This document shows positions 36,779 through 47,954 of a DNA stretch of 64,000 bases, piece by piece. Position numbers and translations under genes: made by a program. Positions within the stretch are counted from its first letter, which is position 1, and every line of letters starts with the position of its first letter. Under the pieces are notes generated by a model. It worked only from the letters and a program-made list of their open reading frames with translations. It was not told the DNA's origin and made no database searches. The stretch comes from Batillaria attramentaria (lineage: Eukaryota; Mollusca; Gastropoda; Batillariidae): NCBI GenBank assembly GCA_018292915.2, contig JACVVK020000034.1, forward strand, positions 287,001 to 351,000, read 5' to 3'.

Positions 36779-39700
36779 AACAGAGAGAAAGAGAGCTGAT
36801 CAATCGTTTGGAATTAAACTTTGAAGTCAACATTTTCAGTCGCACACTTGATCAGTAGACTGGTAACAGGTCTAACTAAGCAAATCACTATGCCTTGTGC
36901 ATGTAACAGCATGCTCTCCAATACAAACTGCACTTGAAATTTCTGCCTTCTGAATTTGGAAAGAAATCAGATACGATGCAGCCATCTATTAGTTAGGAGC
37001 GTTGTGACAGAAGTGTTCATAGTTTCATTGCATGCATGTGTTGTGACTCCCAGTTTAGTAGAAACGAAATGGCCCTTGTTACAGTGCTTGAGAAAATGTT
37101 ACTTCTTGCGCGTAATCAAACACCCTCTTTGTGTGCAAGTTCTGCAACAAGGGGGTGGGGGGGGGGGATGAAATGAAAAGTTTTATAATTACATGTATAC
37201 TGGTGTGGCATTGGGGTGTCTGCAGTGCTTGTCACAATAGCTGGCTATGGTTTCAGTGTCATGTTGAATTTTGTGCGACTTTGTGAAATTGGAGTGTGCC
37301 TGCTTAGCTTGCAAAATCCACAGTTCTTTTTCGGTAAGCAGTTTCTTGTACATTGTGACAAAGTTTGTGGCAGAGCTAATTAAAACATGCATGTTCCTCT
37401 AAGTAAACTGATCCTTTTATCAAAGGTCAGAATTGTTTCACTGATTGCCACATTTGTCTCACTGCATTTATGCAGGAAAGCAAATTTTGCGAGATAAAAA
37501 GCTTTTTTTTTTTTTTTTTTTGGAAATTGAGCACCAGAATGCACTAGAATGCACAGATTTTGATCTTCAATTTAATTTTCCACATTTTCTGGGCAGTGCG
37601 GGCATACTCTTAAATCTCCCCTGCCCCCACCCCCACCCCCCAGTCTCTGTTGCAACTGTCCCTCCTGCAGATGGTTGTGTATTTCCTGGCCCTCCGCACA
37701 CAAAACATTTTCCTATTTGTGACCCGTTCTCGCAAAAGGGACCGTAAGTCGCGCTAGGCCGAACGCCGCTACAGGCGAAAAGAGTGCCGGGGGTCAGTAT
37801 GGCTGCCTTGTGAGTAGCCAACTTCAACTGCTGATATCTCTGTCAATTTTAGTAGTACAGCTTTCATTTTTATATTGAATTAAACCGCATAACTAGTAAA
37901 TTGCAGTAATATCATATCTTAAAATTGATAATTTTCGACTTATGGTCCCTTTTGTGAGAACGGGTCACATTTTACGTCAGTTTTAACCTTTGATGTATGG
38001 CGTGTACTGTCACTGGTTCCTTTACCTCTATTCTCCAGACCACCTCTCACCTCATTGTTTTTGTTTGGTTTTGGTTTTGTGACAGGTGCTGCGCATGTAG
38101 CAGAGCCACAGCTTGCCATTCCTCTTAAGTCTTCGGGTATATTTGTTTTCCTTTGTCATTTTTTTTTTTTTTTTTTTAACAATTACCAGCCAAGTTATAA
38201 AGTATAACTCTCACCAAGTAGATTGTAATTTGTCTGGTAGTAGTAGTATTAGTAGTACTGAACCAGCTGTAACTCTTGCCAGATAGATTTAGTCTGGTTG
38301 TGATGTGTATGGTATACTCACTAGGGATGTTCCGATTCGGGTGGGCTGAACCGGTTTTCGAATTGCGATTTCACGACGAAACCGTTTTTTTTTTTTCCCG
38401 GCGATTTACCGCGAACCGGGTGACCTTTGAGGGGAGGCAACCCCGAGTAAGCTTCAGTGGCTTCATCTGTCAGAATTGTTCCGCCAACTTCTTTTACAAG
38501 GAAACTTTTCCAGACTGCTGATTTCCCTCTCGGATTTTCAACGAGACGTTCACGTTGTTGAAGTTGTTCTGCCATTTTTCAGTTGATAGCGACAAGAGTT
38601 ATGCCCCTATTACAACTTCGGCAATGTCCGGAAAGGTTCCGGATGTTGCCGAGTGAATCGCGTTTCGAGCGTCGAACCGGTTTATTGAATCATCCAAAAA
38701 CTAAATTGATTTTTTCCGGTTTTCAATTAATCGGCACATCCCTAATGCTCACGAGGCTTGTTGCTTGAAACTTGCAGGGTTTTTTTTGGGGTGCTTAGCT
38801 GTAGCCTGAGGTTTGTAGCCTTCCATCCATTAATAAAAATCCACATCATGCCTATTTTGTAAAACATGAATATTGTAAGAAGTGTCTAGATCAAAATAAT
38901 TCATTTGTGGTAGAAATTGCTTATGTTCCTTTGGGGCCGGAACAGCAGTGGCAAACATTACGAGAGAAAGACTGGAAGATCAGGAAATGTGCTGAATGTA
39001 ACATTGCTATCCAAAGACGAGTGATGCCGAGTTCTGTGCATACTCGTTACTGGTAGTTAGACCCTCTTGATATAATAATAATGATAATACTAGCTGTTAT
39101 AGTCCTTAACCTGTTATCATTTGTACCAGTTGTACGCACATGAAAACAGAGATATAAAGAATATAACAAATGACAATGAAAGTTTGATGAATATGTTGCA
39201 GCTCTGGCTTGCAGTAAAAACTTTAATGAAAGGCCCTCAGTTTGTGTGCAAACCAAAATGCGCTGTATTCTCTGATCTGCATGTCACTAAGCAGCAAGTG
39301 ATACCAACGTATACACATGTACTCAGTGTTAACAAAAACTGCTGTGGCTTTCATGCAAAGCAAATTGTTGATAAAGTCGGATTGTTCGCAAATTCCAAGA
39401 GCATAATCTGCGTTCTAGGATGTTGCATGATGCACCGTGTAATGATGTGTTCTTGAGTGCTATCAGTTTTGTGTCCTTGACCAAATAGACTGACCGACTA
39501 TGGTTTACATCCCCCCCCCCCCCCGCCCCCCTACTCTTAGTAGCATAATGCATTGTAAGAGTGTCTGCTGTATCAGATCATCAGTGAACATGTTTGTTAA
39601 AATTACAATGTGATCAGTGATATGTGCTGTCTTTCACAACTCAGTCACATGCATTTGTTTGACACGTGCAGTGTGTTTTGTCCATGTTGCAGGGTCACCT

Positions 39701-39953
39701 CCATCGGATCCAAATTTCCAGGACCAGGCCAACCCCCCTCCTCCTCCCCCTGGGGCTTTTGGTATGTGCTGTGTGCTGACATTCGCACAGAGTGCTGTTT
39801 GCTTTATTGCCACTGTTTATGGAAAGAAGACATCAACTTTACCCAGTTGCATAAAAATAACAAGATGGCCACCAGCCCAATATGTTGTTTCCATTTAATC
39901 ACCTGCTGTCGTCACGGTCGTTCTTTTGTAATGCCATGTATTCGGGAGGACAC

Positions 39954-40039
<86 letters not shown>

Positions 40040-40900
40040 CTCTCTCTCATTGTCAGAGTTACACTTGCAAAATCGTCTCTGCGGGAGATCGGCAGTGACG
40101 TGCGTTTGTACCACAGATGCTTGCCTATGAACGTGGAAATTTTAGCCCGTCCTATGATGTTGTTTCCATTACTATGGAAACAACATAAAAAAGGAATAAA
40201 AAAGAATTTAAACCAACAAACCAACCAACAAGTGAGAAGAGGAACACTTATAGTGGTGTGATGAATTTTATTTTATATTTTTATGTATTTTTCATATGAA
40301 GATGAAGATGAGAATGGGTATGAAAAGTGAGTGAAGTGATGGTTGATTTGTAGTGTGTATCATTGTGCAATGGTACGTGTGTGTTGGTTAATGTTTATTA
40401 ATGTGGGTGTGTGTTGGTTTGTTAGTTGTCTGTAGAAGTGATGTGCGTGTGAGTCTGGGTGTGTGGCTGGGTTTGGAAGTTTATCGTTGTGAGTGTGTGT
40501 TGGTTTGTTAGTTGTCAGTAGAAGTGGTGTGCGTGGGAGTCTGGGTGTGTGGCTGGGTTTAGAAGTAAAGTTTTTCTGCAGTGTGGTGGAGAAATTGCTT
40601 TAATAGTGAGACTTAGTAGGATTTCGTACTTCGTTGAGCAGCGTAACCCATTTACATGTAAATTAGGCTCACACGGCAGAGGCCAAGAGCTGCTTATGCG
40701 CTGCGATTAGCTAATGGCACCCGTAACGTGCCTAATTTACATGCAAGTGGGTTACGCTGCTCAGCGAAGTTCTCCGTACGAAGCCCTACTAAGTCTCACT
40801 ATTGTCACTGCTATCAGTCTATGGATGTGTCATATTTACAGGAACATTTCATAATCATACTTTTCTGTGCTTGTTTTTTTCTCCTTTTTGAGGTGTGTGT

Positions 40901-40931
<31 letters not shown>

Positions 40932-41454
40932 GGGCTCTATTTCAATTTCATAAATCAGTGGAGGTTGAGGGTGGATGGGGGATGGTGAGAAGGAGAAGTG
41001 GAAGTTATTACCCTTAAACCAAAGTATAGTACATGTGTAAGCAAACCTTGTACTTTAAAAAGCAAAACAAAAACAAAACACCTTGTACAGCTCTTAATCT
41101 GCATCTCCTGGTTTTCCTTGATTTGTAGGTGCTGGTCCGTACCCACCACCAGGTGGCCCTTATCCGACACCAGCTGGCCCATACCCACCTCCTGCTGGCC
41201 TGTACCCACCTCCTGCTGGCCCGTACCCACCTCCTGCTGGCCCCTACCCACCTGCTGGCCCATACCCGCCTGCATCTTCAGATGGAAGTGGACCATTGCC
41301 GTACCCAAGTAACCCTGGGGGATTTGTAGCGCCCCCTCCGTATCCGGGAGAAGCAGACAACACTGGAATGATGGGCCCACCCCAACCGTCTGCCCCACCC
41401 CAACCGTCTGCCCCTCAGTATGGATATGGGCAGGGGAGTGGGTTTCAACGTTGA
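29406..41454 (+). CDS. Shisa-like six-cysteine single-pass membrane protein (complete)
   Basis: Probable membrane adaptor of the Shisa-like (STMC6) superfamily. Exons: 29406-29466, 32550-32768, 35552-35702, 36435-36583, 39693-39761, 41129-41454; phases agree, 324 residues. Order: signal peptide (1-20), an Arg/Ser/Tyr-rich basic segment (about 24-55) and a short hydrophobic stretch FKLALAAGTIYGA, a six-cysteine module at Cys98, Cys116, Cys128-129 and Cys137-138 with the FICP...CCG...FCC pattern and a sequon NYT at Asn124, one TM helix (about 157-177) ending in KKK, then a Pro-rich tail with about seven AGPYPPP-type repeats, one PPPY motif and PQPSAPPQPSAPQ. The cysteine pattern and TM plus Pro-rich tail fit Shisa/WBP1/CYYR1 relatives, where PPxY motifs bind WW-domain ubiquitin ligases. 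A CX-module protein is an alternative name for the ectodomain. Partners are unknown. Confidence 0.87.
30138..31629 (-). mobile_element. hAT DNA transposon relic with 8-bp target duplication
   Basis: Termini TAGTGCTGGGTACCGG and (reverse) TAGAGCTGGCGGTAC, flanked by a perfect 8-bp duplication GTTTTGAA (30130-30137, 31630-31637), diagnostic for hAT. Only the C-terminal hATC dimerisation domain of the transposase survives at its right end; a LINE fragment is nested inside. Sits in intron 1 of the Shisa-like gene. Confidence 0.93.
30345..31075 (-). mobile_element. LINE fragment nested inside the hAT relic
   Basis: Reverse-strand frame encodes LNSLYKRAVKMVMPG, NILSLREQLMFNKCVFMHKI and AGAFLWNSLPSCIKTVHSLQ, a CR1/L2/RTE-type reverse transcriptase C-terminus. 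It is followed by AATAAAG and a CATCAT tail (30351-30380 on +), i.e. an intact 3' end. Internal to the hAT, so it is younger than it. Confidence 0.85.
31274..31645 (-). pseudogene. hAT transposase C-terminal (hATC) remnant
   Basis: The frame ends with LDWWKLNSFRFPFLSMLA, ATSVPSERVFSTAGDIV and LKPKHVDRLIFLKKNW, the ZBED/hobo-Ac-Tam3 dimerisation domain, then a stop at 31274. The DNA-binding and DDE-containing parts are absent, so it is not an active transposase. The first bases lie outside the element's terminus. Confidence 0.9.
31867..32372 (-). mobile_element. SINE-C copy with target duplication
   Basis: Same head, body and poly(A) end as the copy at 16530-17034. Flanks carry CATTGATCTT (31857-31866) and CGTTGATCTT (32375-32384), a 10-bp duplication with one mismatch. 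In intron 1 of the Shisa-like gene. Confidence 0.87.
32550..32768 (+). CDS. Shisa-like exon 2 (basic Arg/Ser/Tyr segment)
   Basis: Acceptor ctgacag after a T tract. Encodes GFRRSYRSSRSYRRSYSK, then FKLALAAGTIYGATRY and HYRRYPDR. No cysteine. Donor gtaaga. Confidence 0.87.
33085..34816. mobile_element. TIR element with 304-bp tandem core (pearl/Helentron-like architecture)
   Basis: Terminal inverted repeats TTGGCTCACTTGTG / CACAAGTGAGCCAA enclose a tandem array with an exact 304-bp period (anchors 33777, 34081, 34385, 34689), an older diverged half, and an (ACAG)n tract (34735-34767) near the right end. A hairpin GGAGCAAAGCCTCC abuts the left end. It carries no coding sequence. The architecture matches non-autonomous mollusc 'pearl'-type elements; family assignment is inference. 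Lies in intron 2 of the Shisa-like gene. Confidence 0.82.
35163..35455 (+). mobile_element. SINE-B, 5'-truncated
   Basis: Starts near CGGGCCGACCATCAGGGG, contains the CACGTGATTGTAATGT segment and ends CAATACTCAGTTATTACTATT. Intron 2 of the Shisa-like gene. A further tail-only scrap is at about 56654-56692. Confidence 0.83.
35552..35702 (+). CDS. Shisa-like exon 3 (six-cysteine module)
   Basis: Encodes all six ectodomain cysteines: VYGYFICPRESEPANYTWCC then FCCDEYYY. Donor gtaaca is slightly weak but fixed by phase. Confidence 0.88.
36435..36583 (+). CDS. Shisa-like exon 4 (transmembrane helix)
   Basis: Ser/Arg-rich linker, hydrophobic FAIIGVILLVIVVIVAVVFI and stop-transfer CKKKRAGR. Donor gtgagt. 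Confidence 0.9.
36677..36775. repeat. (GT)n microsatellite, intron 4 of Shisa-like gene
   Basis: GT run with two TTCGT interruptions, starting about 95 bases after the exon 4 donor. Confidence 0.95.
37719..37968. mobile_element. MITE family M1, copy 2 (250 bp)
   Basis: Terminal inverted repeats of about 30 bp starting GTGACCCGTTCTCGCAAAAG. Flanked on both sides by the 4-bp duplication ATTT (37715-37718 and 37969-37972). No coding capacity. Lies in intron 4 of the Shisa-like gene. Confidence 0.88.
38322..38744. mobile_element. hAT-type MITE (423 bp)
   Basis: Ends TAGGGATGTTCCGATT and (reverse) TAGGGATGTGCCGATTAA, a hAT terminal consensus. Flanked by ATACTCAC (38314-38321) and ATGCTCAC (38745-38752), an 8-bp duplication with one mismatch. 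Non-coding; in intron 4 of the Shisa-like gene. Confidence 0.9.
39693..39761 (+). CDS. Shisa-like exon 5 (Pro-rich linker)
   Basis: 69 bases between ttgcag and gtatgt encoding SPPSDPNFQDQANPPPPPPG. Confidence 0.83.
39954..40036. repeat. (CA)n microsatellite, intron 5 of Shisa-like gene
   Basis: About 40 CA units followed by a CT run. Confidence 0.96.
40606..40799. mobile_element. MITE family M3, copy 1 (194 bp, TA target)
   Basis: Near-palindromic: GTGAGACTTAGTAGGATTTC at the left, its complement at the right, and inner arms GCAGCGTAACCCATTTACAT. Flanked by TA on each side, suggesting a Tc1/mariner-type target. Intron 5 of the Shisa-like gene. Confidence 0.87.
41129..41454 (+). CDS. Shisa-like exon 6 (AGPYPPP repeats, C-terminus)
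   Basis: Acceptor tttgtag. Tandem heptapeptides on a 21-bp DNA unit (about 41130-41275), then APPPYPGE with a PPxY motif, a duplicated PPQPSA, and TGA at 41452-41454. Confidence 0.92.
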
Positions 41455-42710
41455 CCCCTTCTGTAAGTCGTAATGGATAGTTTTGACTAGAGTGTTTTTG
41501 TTTGTTTTGTTTTGTTTTGTGTTTGGTCGCAGTCTGCATACAGAAAGATGTCTTCTATGTCGTCGTCGTCGTATTTAGTTCCTTTTGGCAGCAGTGTGAC
41601 AAGCCATTTACAATTTTACTTTATACCTTTCACTCCCCATGGGGGAGCCGGGGTGGCCGAATGGTAGAGCGTTGGACTTCTAATGCTCGGGTCGTGAGTT
41701 TGTATCCCAGCTGGGGCCAAATATTTGTACGGGCTTTTTCATCGTTGCCCCGTCTTTGATATCACCTGTATGTGGTGGAAAAGGACTTTACCCCCCCCCA
41801 AACACCCATCCACCCACCCCATATTCTCAGAGTGTAATTTACTTTCACCCTTTCCTGTAATTAAACATTGGCTCAGTTAGTGGTATGGGCTGCATAATTA
41901 TAGGATGATTTTGATTCTCTCATTAATCACTGTTTCTGTAAATGATGACAGATCCGCCATAACAACCACAGTAGAGACAGAAATGCAGCTACCAACAGTC
42001 ATGGCCGTGAGCAAGGCATGGCTGCTCAAGTCCGAGAGTCAGCCCGTGATGTTTTTTTATTCCTCTTGAACCTTCAGTGGCCTTCAGAGGCAGTGTATAA
42101 TATTTATGCTTCCGAATGGGGAAGCGAACAGATCTTTTTGTCATCTGGATGCTGATGTAATGGGAGGCAACTTTTTGTTTGTTGTTGGTTAAGTTGCCTC
42201 CCTTGGGCTGCAAAAAAAACCCCAACGTAACCTCTGTATAAATAGTAAAAGGGATTAAGTGCTCATTGAGTCAGTGGCAGATCGACCCTTTTACCATGAC
42301 GGTAGGAATGGTTTGTGCACGCTTCAGAACATGCACCACTCAGTTGTACTTTTGGCTTTTTTTTAAAAGGGGTGGGCTGCAAAATATTGCTTGGATTTCT
42401 CTTGTTTTTGAATGTTTGCCATGTGCTTTGGAGTGCATGTGTGGACTCCTGTGGTAAGAAATCTTTATTAATTCGGAGACGCGCCTAAAAGAGTCTCACC
42501 GAACTGTGGTGACGCATATTTTGAAGGGTTTAGAAAAATTCTGTCCACCAAGTCACTTAACCTAAGCTATTAAAATTATGTATGTCTGGAAAGCATGTTT
42601 TTTTTTCTCCTTTATAACTGTATAAGTTGCTGCTTGATGCTAACATGCATTTTGTCACTGTGCATGCTTGAAATAGGTGACAAAATGACAAAAAAATAAA
42701 GAGCAAAATA
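41455..42710 (+). other. Shisa-like 3' flank / probable 3' UTR
   Basis: Contains the SINE-A at 41642-41805. Candidate AATAAA hexamers include one near 42696. A minus-strand AATAAA at about 42463 would suit a convergent transcript. Extent is uncertain. Confidence 0.4.
41642..41805 (+). mobile_element. SINE-A copy in the Shisa-like gene 3' UTR
   Basis: Near-consensus head and body, same strand as the gene, 190 bp after the stop codon; probably transcribed as part of the 3' UTR. Confidence 0.88.
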
Positions 42711-42722
42711 ATCAGATCGTAC

Positions 42723-42876
42723 TCATTCACTCCCAGAAGAGTAGGTGCCAAAGTCATCGTCACAAACATAATCTAAATCATCCCAGTCAACAAAAGGTTC
42801 TTCAGCTCCTTCTCCGTCGTCTTCAGAGTAGGAAAATCGTATTCCACATCGGAACCTTCCTGTGTGACTAATTATA
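42723..42876 (-). other. Short acidic open frame, unidentified
   Basis: About 50 codons ending FGTYSSGSE and a stop at 42723-42725, with GRFRCGIRFSYSEDDGEGA upstream and a possible cacacag acceptor. Composition is protein-like (acidic, aromatic), but no family was recognised. It could be a terminal exon or a transposase remnant. Confidence 0.3.
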
Positions 42877-44057
42877 TCACCTCACTCCAAAAAAATAGCG
42901 TCACTTCACCGCCATCGTGCAAAACAAAGTATGCACGCCGCTCACCACATCCAGAAATTGTAACCGATAGCACTATAAGGGAGGGAAGTCGACCTCTATA
43001 GAGGAAAGTGGTTGCCCTAAAACTTGTGACTGATGTCCCATAGGTGTCTGTCTTGTACGATGTGAAAAAAAAAATTATTGCAAATCTTGTCGCTGCATAT
43101 GCAACGGCACGTCACCTTCAGGAAACGCTGTGTCGCTGCATAATTATGAGACGCCGCACGTCGTCAATGAGTTACGGCCAGTTTCCTTTTGTCTAAAAAC
43201 CAAACACAAACATAGTCCGCAAAAAATTGGCACATTAGTACATTGCAGTTGGTAACTCATGCAGGTACGCAAACAGAAATGGCATCCGCAAATAAAAAAA
43301 ACCCAAAAAAAACCCCAAAAAACAAACACGGGGTCATATGTTTACGTTTGCGGATGATACATGTGTGGTGTTAGGGCAAGAGTGCTTTTCCGAATTGTTG
43401 ACTGTGACAAGCCTAACAGAATAGGATAGTTGGGCTGATGATGTTTACCCCCTGAAGTCTTTGCCATGAAATTGGGCGAACGAAATGCATGTAAAATGCA
43501 ACGTCTGTGTTGGTTGTGTCTGTCACGCCTAACCACTCTAAATGATTTAGCTGCATTGTTTTAGCATATTTCTCTTGGACTATGAGATAAACACCCAAAA
43601 AGTCAGAGCAGGTAACTGAGTAAAAAACAAAAACAACAAAAGAATAAGAGAGAAGAAGTTGGCCTTAGATTGTTTTATTTTTTATTTACTTGTTTATATT
43701 TTTTACGTAGGTAAACAAAAGGTTGTGAAGGAGTTACCTTGTCAGTCTGGACGAAAATATTGGTCACAGGATTTTGAGACGTATAAACTGCGTGTTTTCT
43801 TTCGTATATTTTACCAGATAAAACACAGTGTACTTTTGTGATAAATGTAAATTTTAATGTTTAATGTTTGTTCCATAATACAAATTGTGAATTTTGACTG
43901 TTTACTTTTGCTTCAGAGTTTACTTGTAGTGAATTTGATGTAGAATGTACGTTTGTCTTTACAGCATCTTGTACAAACACATAAGTTCCACCATGTGGTT
44001 TCTTTTTTCTTTCTGTCTCTCACTCTCTCTTTTTTTTTTTTTTTTGTCTTTTCTTTC

Positions 44058-44200
44058 TCTGGAGGAACTGGAGTGGCTGAGTTAGTAGAGCATCAGTGCT
44101 CAGGGCATAAGTTTAAATCCCAACAGGAAACCATAAGTTTATAATGCCTTCCCCTCATCGCCCCGTTTTTCATATCACCCTTGTTTGGTGGGAAAATTAC
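44058..44200 (+). mobile_element. SINE-A copy, strongly diverged
   Basis: GGAGGAACTGGAGTGGCTGA head, box-B-like GTTTAAATCCC and CGCCCCGTTTTTCATATCACC body survive. Followed by a CT run and a G tract. Confidence 0.65.
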
Positions 44201-44206
44201 ACTAAT

Positions 44207-44239
<33 letters not shown>

Positions 44240-44494
44240 AAAATCCTGGACCGGGGGGGGGGGGGGGGGGGGGGTGTTTGGTTGGTTGGGCCATTTGTTT
44301 ATACTATTATGGTGGGGAGGGGAAGGGGTGGAGTATGGAGGTAAACGTGAATGTTAAAATACTCTGAGTCTGTTTTCCCTTTTTCTTGAACTGTCCTCTT
44401 CTTGTTCAGGATTTGGAGATGCCAGGTTTGTATGTGCAATGTGAGGATTGTAAGAACAGAAGAACAGATAACTTTTGCCTTTTTTTAAATTTTT

Positions 44495-44585
44495 TTTTTA
44501 CTACTTTATTGTCCCTTTTGGGAAATTCGGGCTGCTTCCCCCGGGGGTAGCGCATCGCTGCGGTGCAGCGCCACCTAATACCTAC
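44495..44585 (+). mobile_element. LINE/SINE 3' end with TTTATTGTCCC...GGGAAATT hairpin
   Basis: CTACTTTATTGTCCC...GGGAAATTCGGGCTGCTTCC and a GC-rich segment; the reverse complement of the same 90-bp end is at 60785-60885. Shorter relatives are at 14090-14120, 22968-23000, 28492-28545 and 62320-62356. Confidence 0.65.
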
Positions 44586-46518
44586 TTTTTGTTTTGTTTT
44601 GTTTTGTTTCACTTACCTTCATTTTCTTTTTTTTTAGGGGGGGGGGGGGGCTGGCTGGCTGTGATCTGTCCAGTGGTTTACATGTTTTTTTTTATAATCT
44701 TAAGTTCATTGTTGTTTTGTTACAACAGATCGCTGTTGTAACAGCTTTATAAGTTTTTGTATGGTGCTTGTGTTGGTGATCTGTCCAGTGATGAAACTTT
44801 TTAAGCATTTACCAGTAAAATGTACCATTGTTGTGTTACAAGAGTAACAACAGATCTCTCTGAAATCTTCATGTTTTTTTTTTAGTTTTTGTTTTTAATA
44901 CAAGTAATGGTGGTTATTGTGTTGAATAGGGCTTGGGCTTTTTTCTCCCAGATAACAATTGAAATTCCCAGCTGTGTCCTCAAGTATCAAGTGAAAGATT
45001 GAAACAGGTTGATAATAAGTTCAGATGTAGTGAGCTGTGTATTCATGTAACAGTTGACATGCAAAAGGTTTTGCTTTTTCTTTTTCTTCAGAAGATATGT
45101 GCAAACTTGCTTTCTTTGTGAAGAAATGAAGGATATTTTGGGGCAGTGTTTGAAGGAGGAAATGTATTTTTCTCCTCTCTTTTGTTTTTACCATGCAGTG
45201 TCTGTTTTTAGACATGGAACTTTTGAAGGTTTTTACTGATGTACATTTTCCTCACTAAATGTTTATGTTCTTTTTGAAAGTGCTTCTACTGGGTATTATA
45301 ATTTTTTTTTCAAATTTTTACTATCACACTGTCATCATCCACACTGTTGATGTTTGCCAGATTGTTATTTAGTGTTGTGTACTAGCCCCTTAGGGTTGAA
45401 ATAGGTCAGTTGTTTTTGCTTGATTACTAACTGTTTATATGCCTTTCCACTGACTTTTTTGTCAATACATTTTGCACATAATTGTTGCACTTTGAAAGTG
45501 TTGTTTCTGTCCATGTGTGCACGTACAATCAGAGATAATACTCTCACTAAGGGCAAGGTCATAGGTGGGCAGACATTTGGGAAATCATATTTTTGGCAGA
45601 ACGTTAATTTGTCTTTACACAATGATGCCTGGTAACAATATATGCCTTTTTTATGTGACCTCTATTAAAGGTCAAGGTCACATGTGAGACATGAAGGTGA
45701 CTTCGGTTCTAGTTTCTTGCCTTCACATTTTGGAGCAGAGTAAAGATTCAATGCTCGTGCTGCTTCCAAGACTTCATAATTTATACTCCATGTTTCTGCA
45801 GGAGGCTAGTATTTACCTAGTCTGGGCGACCCTCTCACTGTTTTCTTGAGAGTTAGGGTTCCCACTGTCTTAAGATTTGAAATGCAGATATCTTTTTGGT
45901 GGCTGGGAGAATATTAATAAGAGCCAAGGACATAATGGACACTAACTAACTATGACAATTTACATTTTACCCTCACTCGCCCACTATACACGCATGTGTC
46001 GGTCGAAAATAACCAACTCTAACACTATGACAAGCGCCGTAGGGGACCCCCATCAACTGCCGTTGCACACTCATATCCAATTCGGCCAGTGAATGTCACC
46101 GGAGAGCTTAGGTATGCCGTGAGTTTACTTACACTAGCCTTACGTTTGGTTGTGCTTAGCCATCAAGAAAAGGACACAGCCGCCGAAATGGTTTTTAGTC
46201 GCAAGCTCTAACCCTCGGGGGGCCATTTTCCATCGAGGAAGTTTGCCCAGACTAGTCTTTGCTCTGCCCCAAAACGGCGGAAAACAAAAGTACACAAGGA
46301 CATCACAACTGAACTCCTCTCTGTTTCTTTGCTACCTTTGCATTCATAATCTTTCTCTAATGTAGACGCCATTCCTGAATAAAAGGAGATGCACGTTATA
46401 CTGTTCCAAAAGAGAGATTGTAACGGACAAAGACGATATGTAGTGGGCACACTGGAAAGACACATTGAAATTGATCTAGGAAATTGATGTTCTTCTCTGT
46501 CTGTCTGTCAGTGTCTGC

Positions 46519-46553
<35 letters not shown>

Positions 46554-47954
46554 AAAAGTGCATTTGCTTGTACATGTATTATTCATGGCAGTTTTGCAGC
46601 ATGCATTCATAATAAAAAATCTCTTTGCCAAAGTGAAGGGTCCTCTACCATATTTGATGCAAATTTCCAGTAAATTCTTTTCACTGGCAAAGCTTGCAGA
46701 CAGTTTGTTACCATATTCTGTGGCTGTGTGTATCTGTTATTCCATTCTCTTAACCTGGTTAATAAATGCTCAAGTTGAATCTAAGGGTCTGGTGCATCTT
46801 TTCAGAAAGGGGAGAGAGAGATTGAGACAATGGCCCTTCATCTTATAAAGCTAGGAAAACAATAACTCATTGCCCACGTTGACCGCGCGCCGTCGAATTC
46901 CCCCGTGACCCAGGCACTGTGCGGGTGCACAACAACCCTTGCCAACCTGGCGATTTTATCAATTTTTCGATTTTTTTTAAAGAGGCCTTCCTCAGAGGTT
47001 TCCTGATCGTGACTGGTATGGTTTGAAAGATAATTATAAGCATTTTGTATGGAAAAATATTTTTGTTTGGAAAAAAAAAATGGGCATAGCGGCCACAGTG
47101 AGAGCGGAGATAACATGGGTTGTGGGTGCTTGGTAACAGCGTCCTCACGCGTCAGCGCCCGGGGTCTAGGTGTGTGGTTGGCAACGGTATGCAAGGACTT
47201 TGCACAAACGCTTGGTGCATGGTCGTGAAAAAAAGTTAAAAAGCTGTATTGAATTTTACAATTAAAAATTGGTCCTTTTTGGATTGTTTGGTGAGAAGGG
47301 TTTCTTGAAAGGGCTGCGAGAGTGGTTCGTTTATTTTTTCCATCCATAAACTTTTTTTTTTTTTGGCTGGTTTTTGTTTTTGTGTGTCTTTTTTTATGCT
47401 GGGATTAGCTGCAGTTAAAGGACCAATGTGAAGATTTTTGTGCTCACTGATCGTTCTGAGCTGTTTTGGTAACGTCTAGCATTTACACCACTTGCACGCC
47501 TAGACAATGACAGCTCCGGACGGCGGAGTTTTTATAATAATAATAATGAGGACTTGTCTGGCGCCCAACCTCCTGCTGGAGCTCTGGGCGCCTCACAATA
47601 GTGGAGTGGCAATACATACACATGAGATACACATGAAATACATGTCACATTACATACACGTGAAATACACGCCACATACACACAGCTATGATACATCCTA
47701 ACACGACATGGTGAGATGACAGTGATGGTGACAGTTAGTTAGTTAGTTATTTAGGGCTTAACGCCGCGCAAGCAACAAAGACTATTTCGCGGCTACAATG
47801 ATGGTGACAGTGATGGTAAGAAGTTAGTCTCTAAAATAGTTTTTATCGTCCGAACGGCCGGCGAACGTCCGTGTATTGCCAATTCCGAGCTCTACTAACC
47901 TCTAAGACTGACTATTTGGAGCGCACAGGCGCAGTCATGAACAACTGTTCCAAA

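Larger units (their letters stand above)
42880..47954. other. Intergenic region downstream of the Shisa-like gene
   Basis: No gene recognised. Contains a diverged SINE-A, a LINE-type 3' hairpin end (44495-44585), CT and GTCT microsatellites, one isolated AAGGTCAAGGTCA motif at about 45667-45680, and a 510-bp open frame at 46838-47347 (minus) with no recognisable domain and no splice context. Confidence 0.5.

Noticed and set aside
40300..40330. Possible extra exon (DEDENGYEK) between Shisa-like exons 5 and 6
   Set aside because: The acceptor is weak and its 25-base length would break the phase that exons 5 and 6 already share.
46838..47347. 169-codon open frame on the minus strand
   Set aside because: No recognisable domain, low-complexity Lys/Phe stretches from A/T runs, and no splice context; treated as chance.
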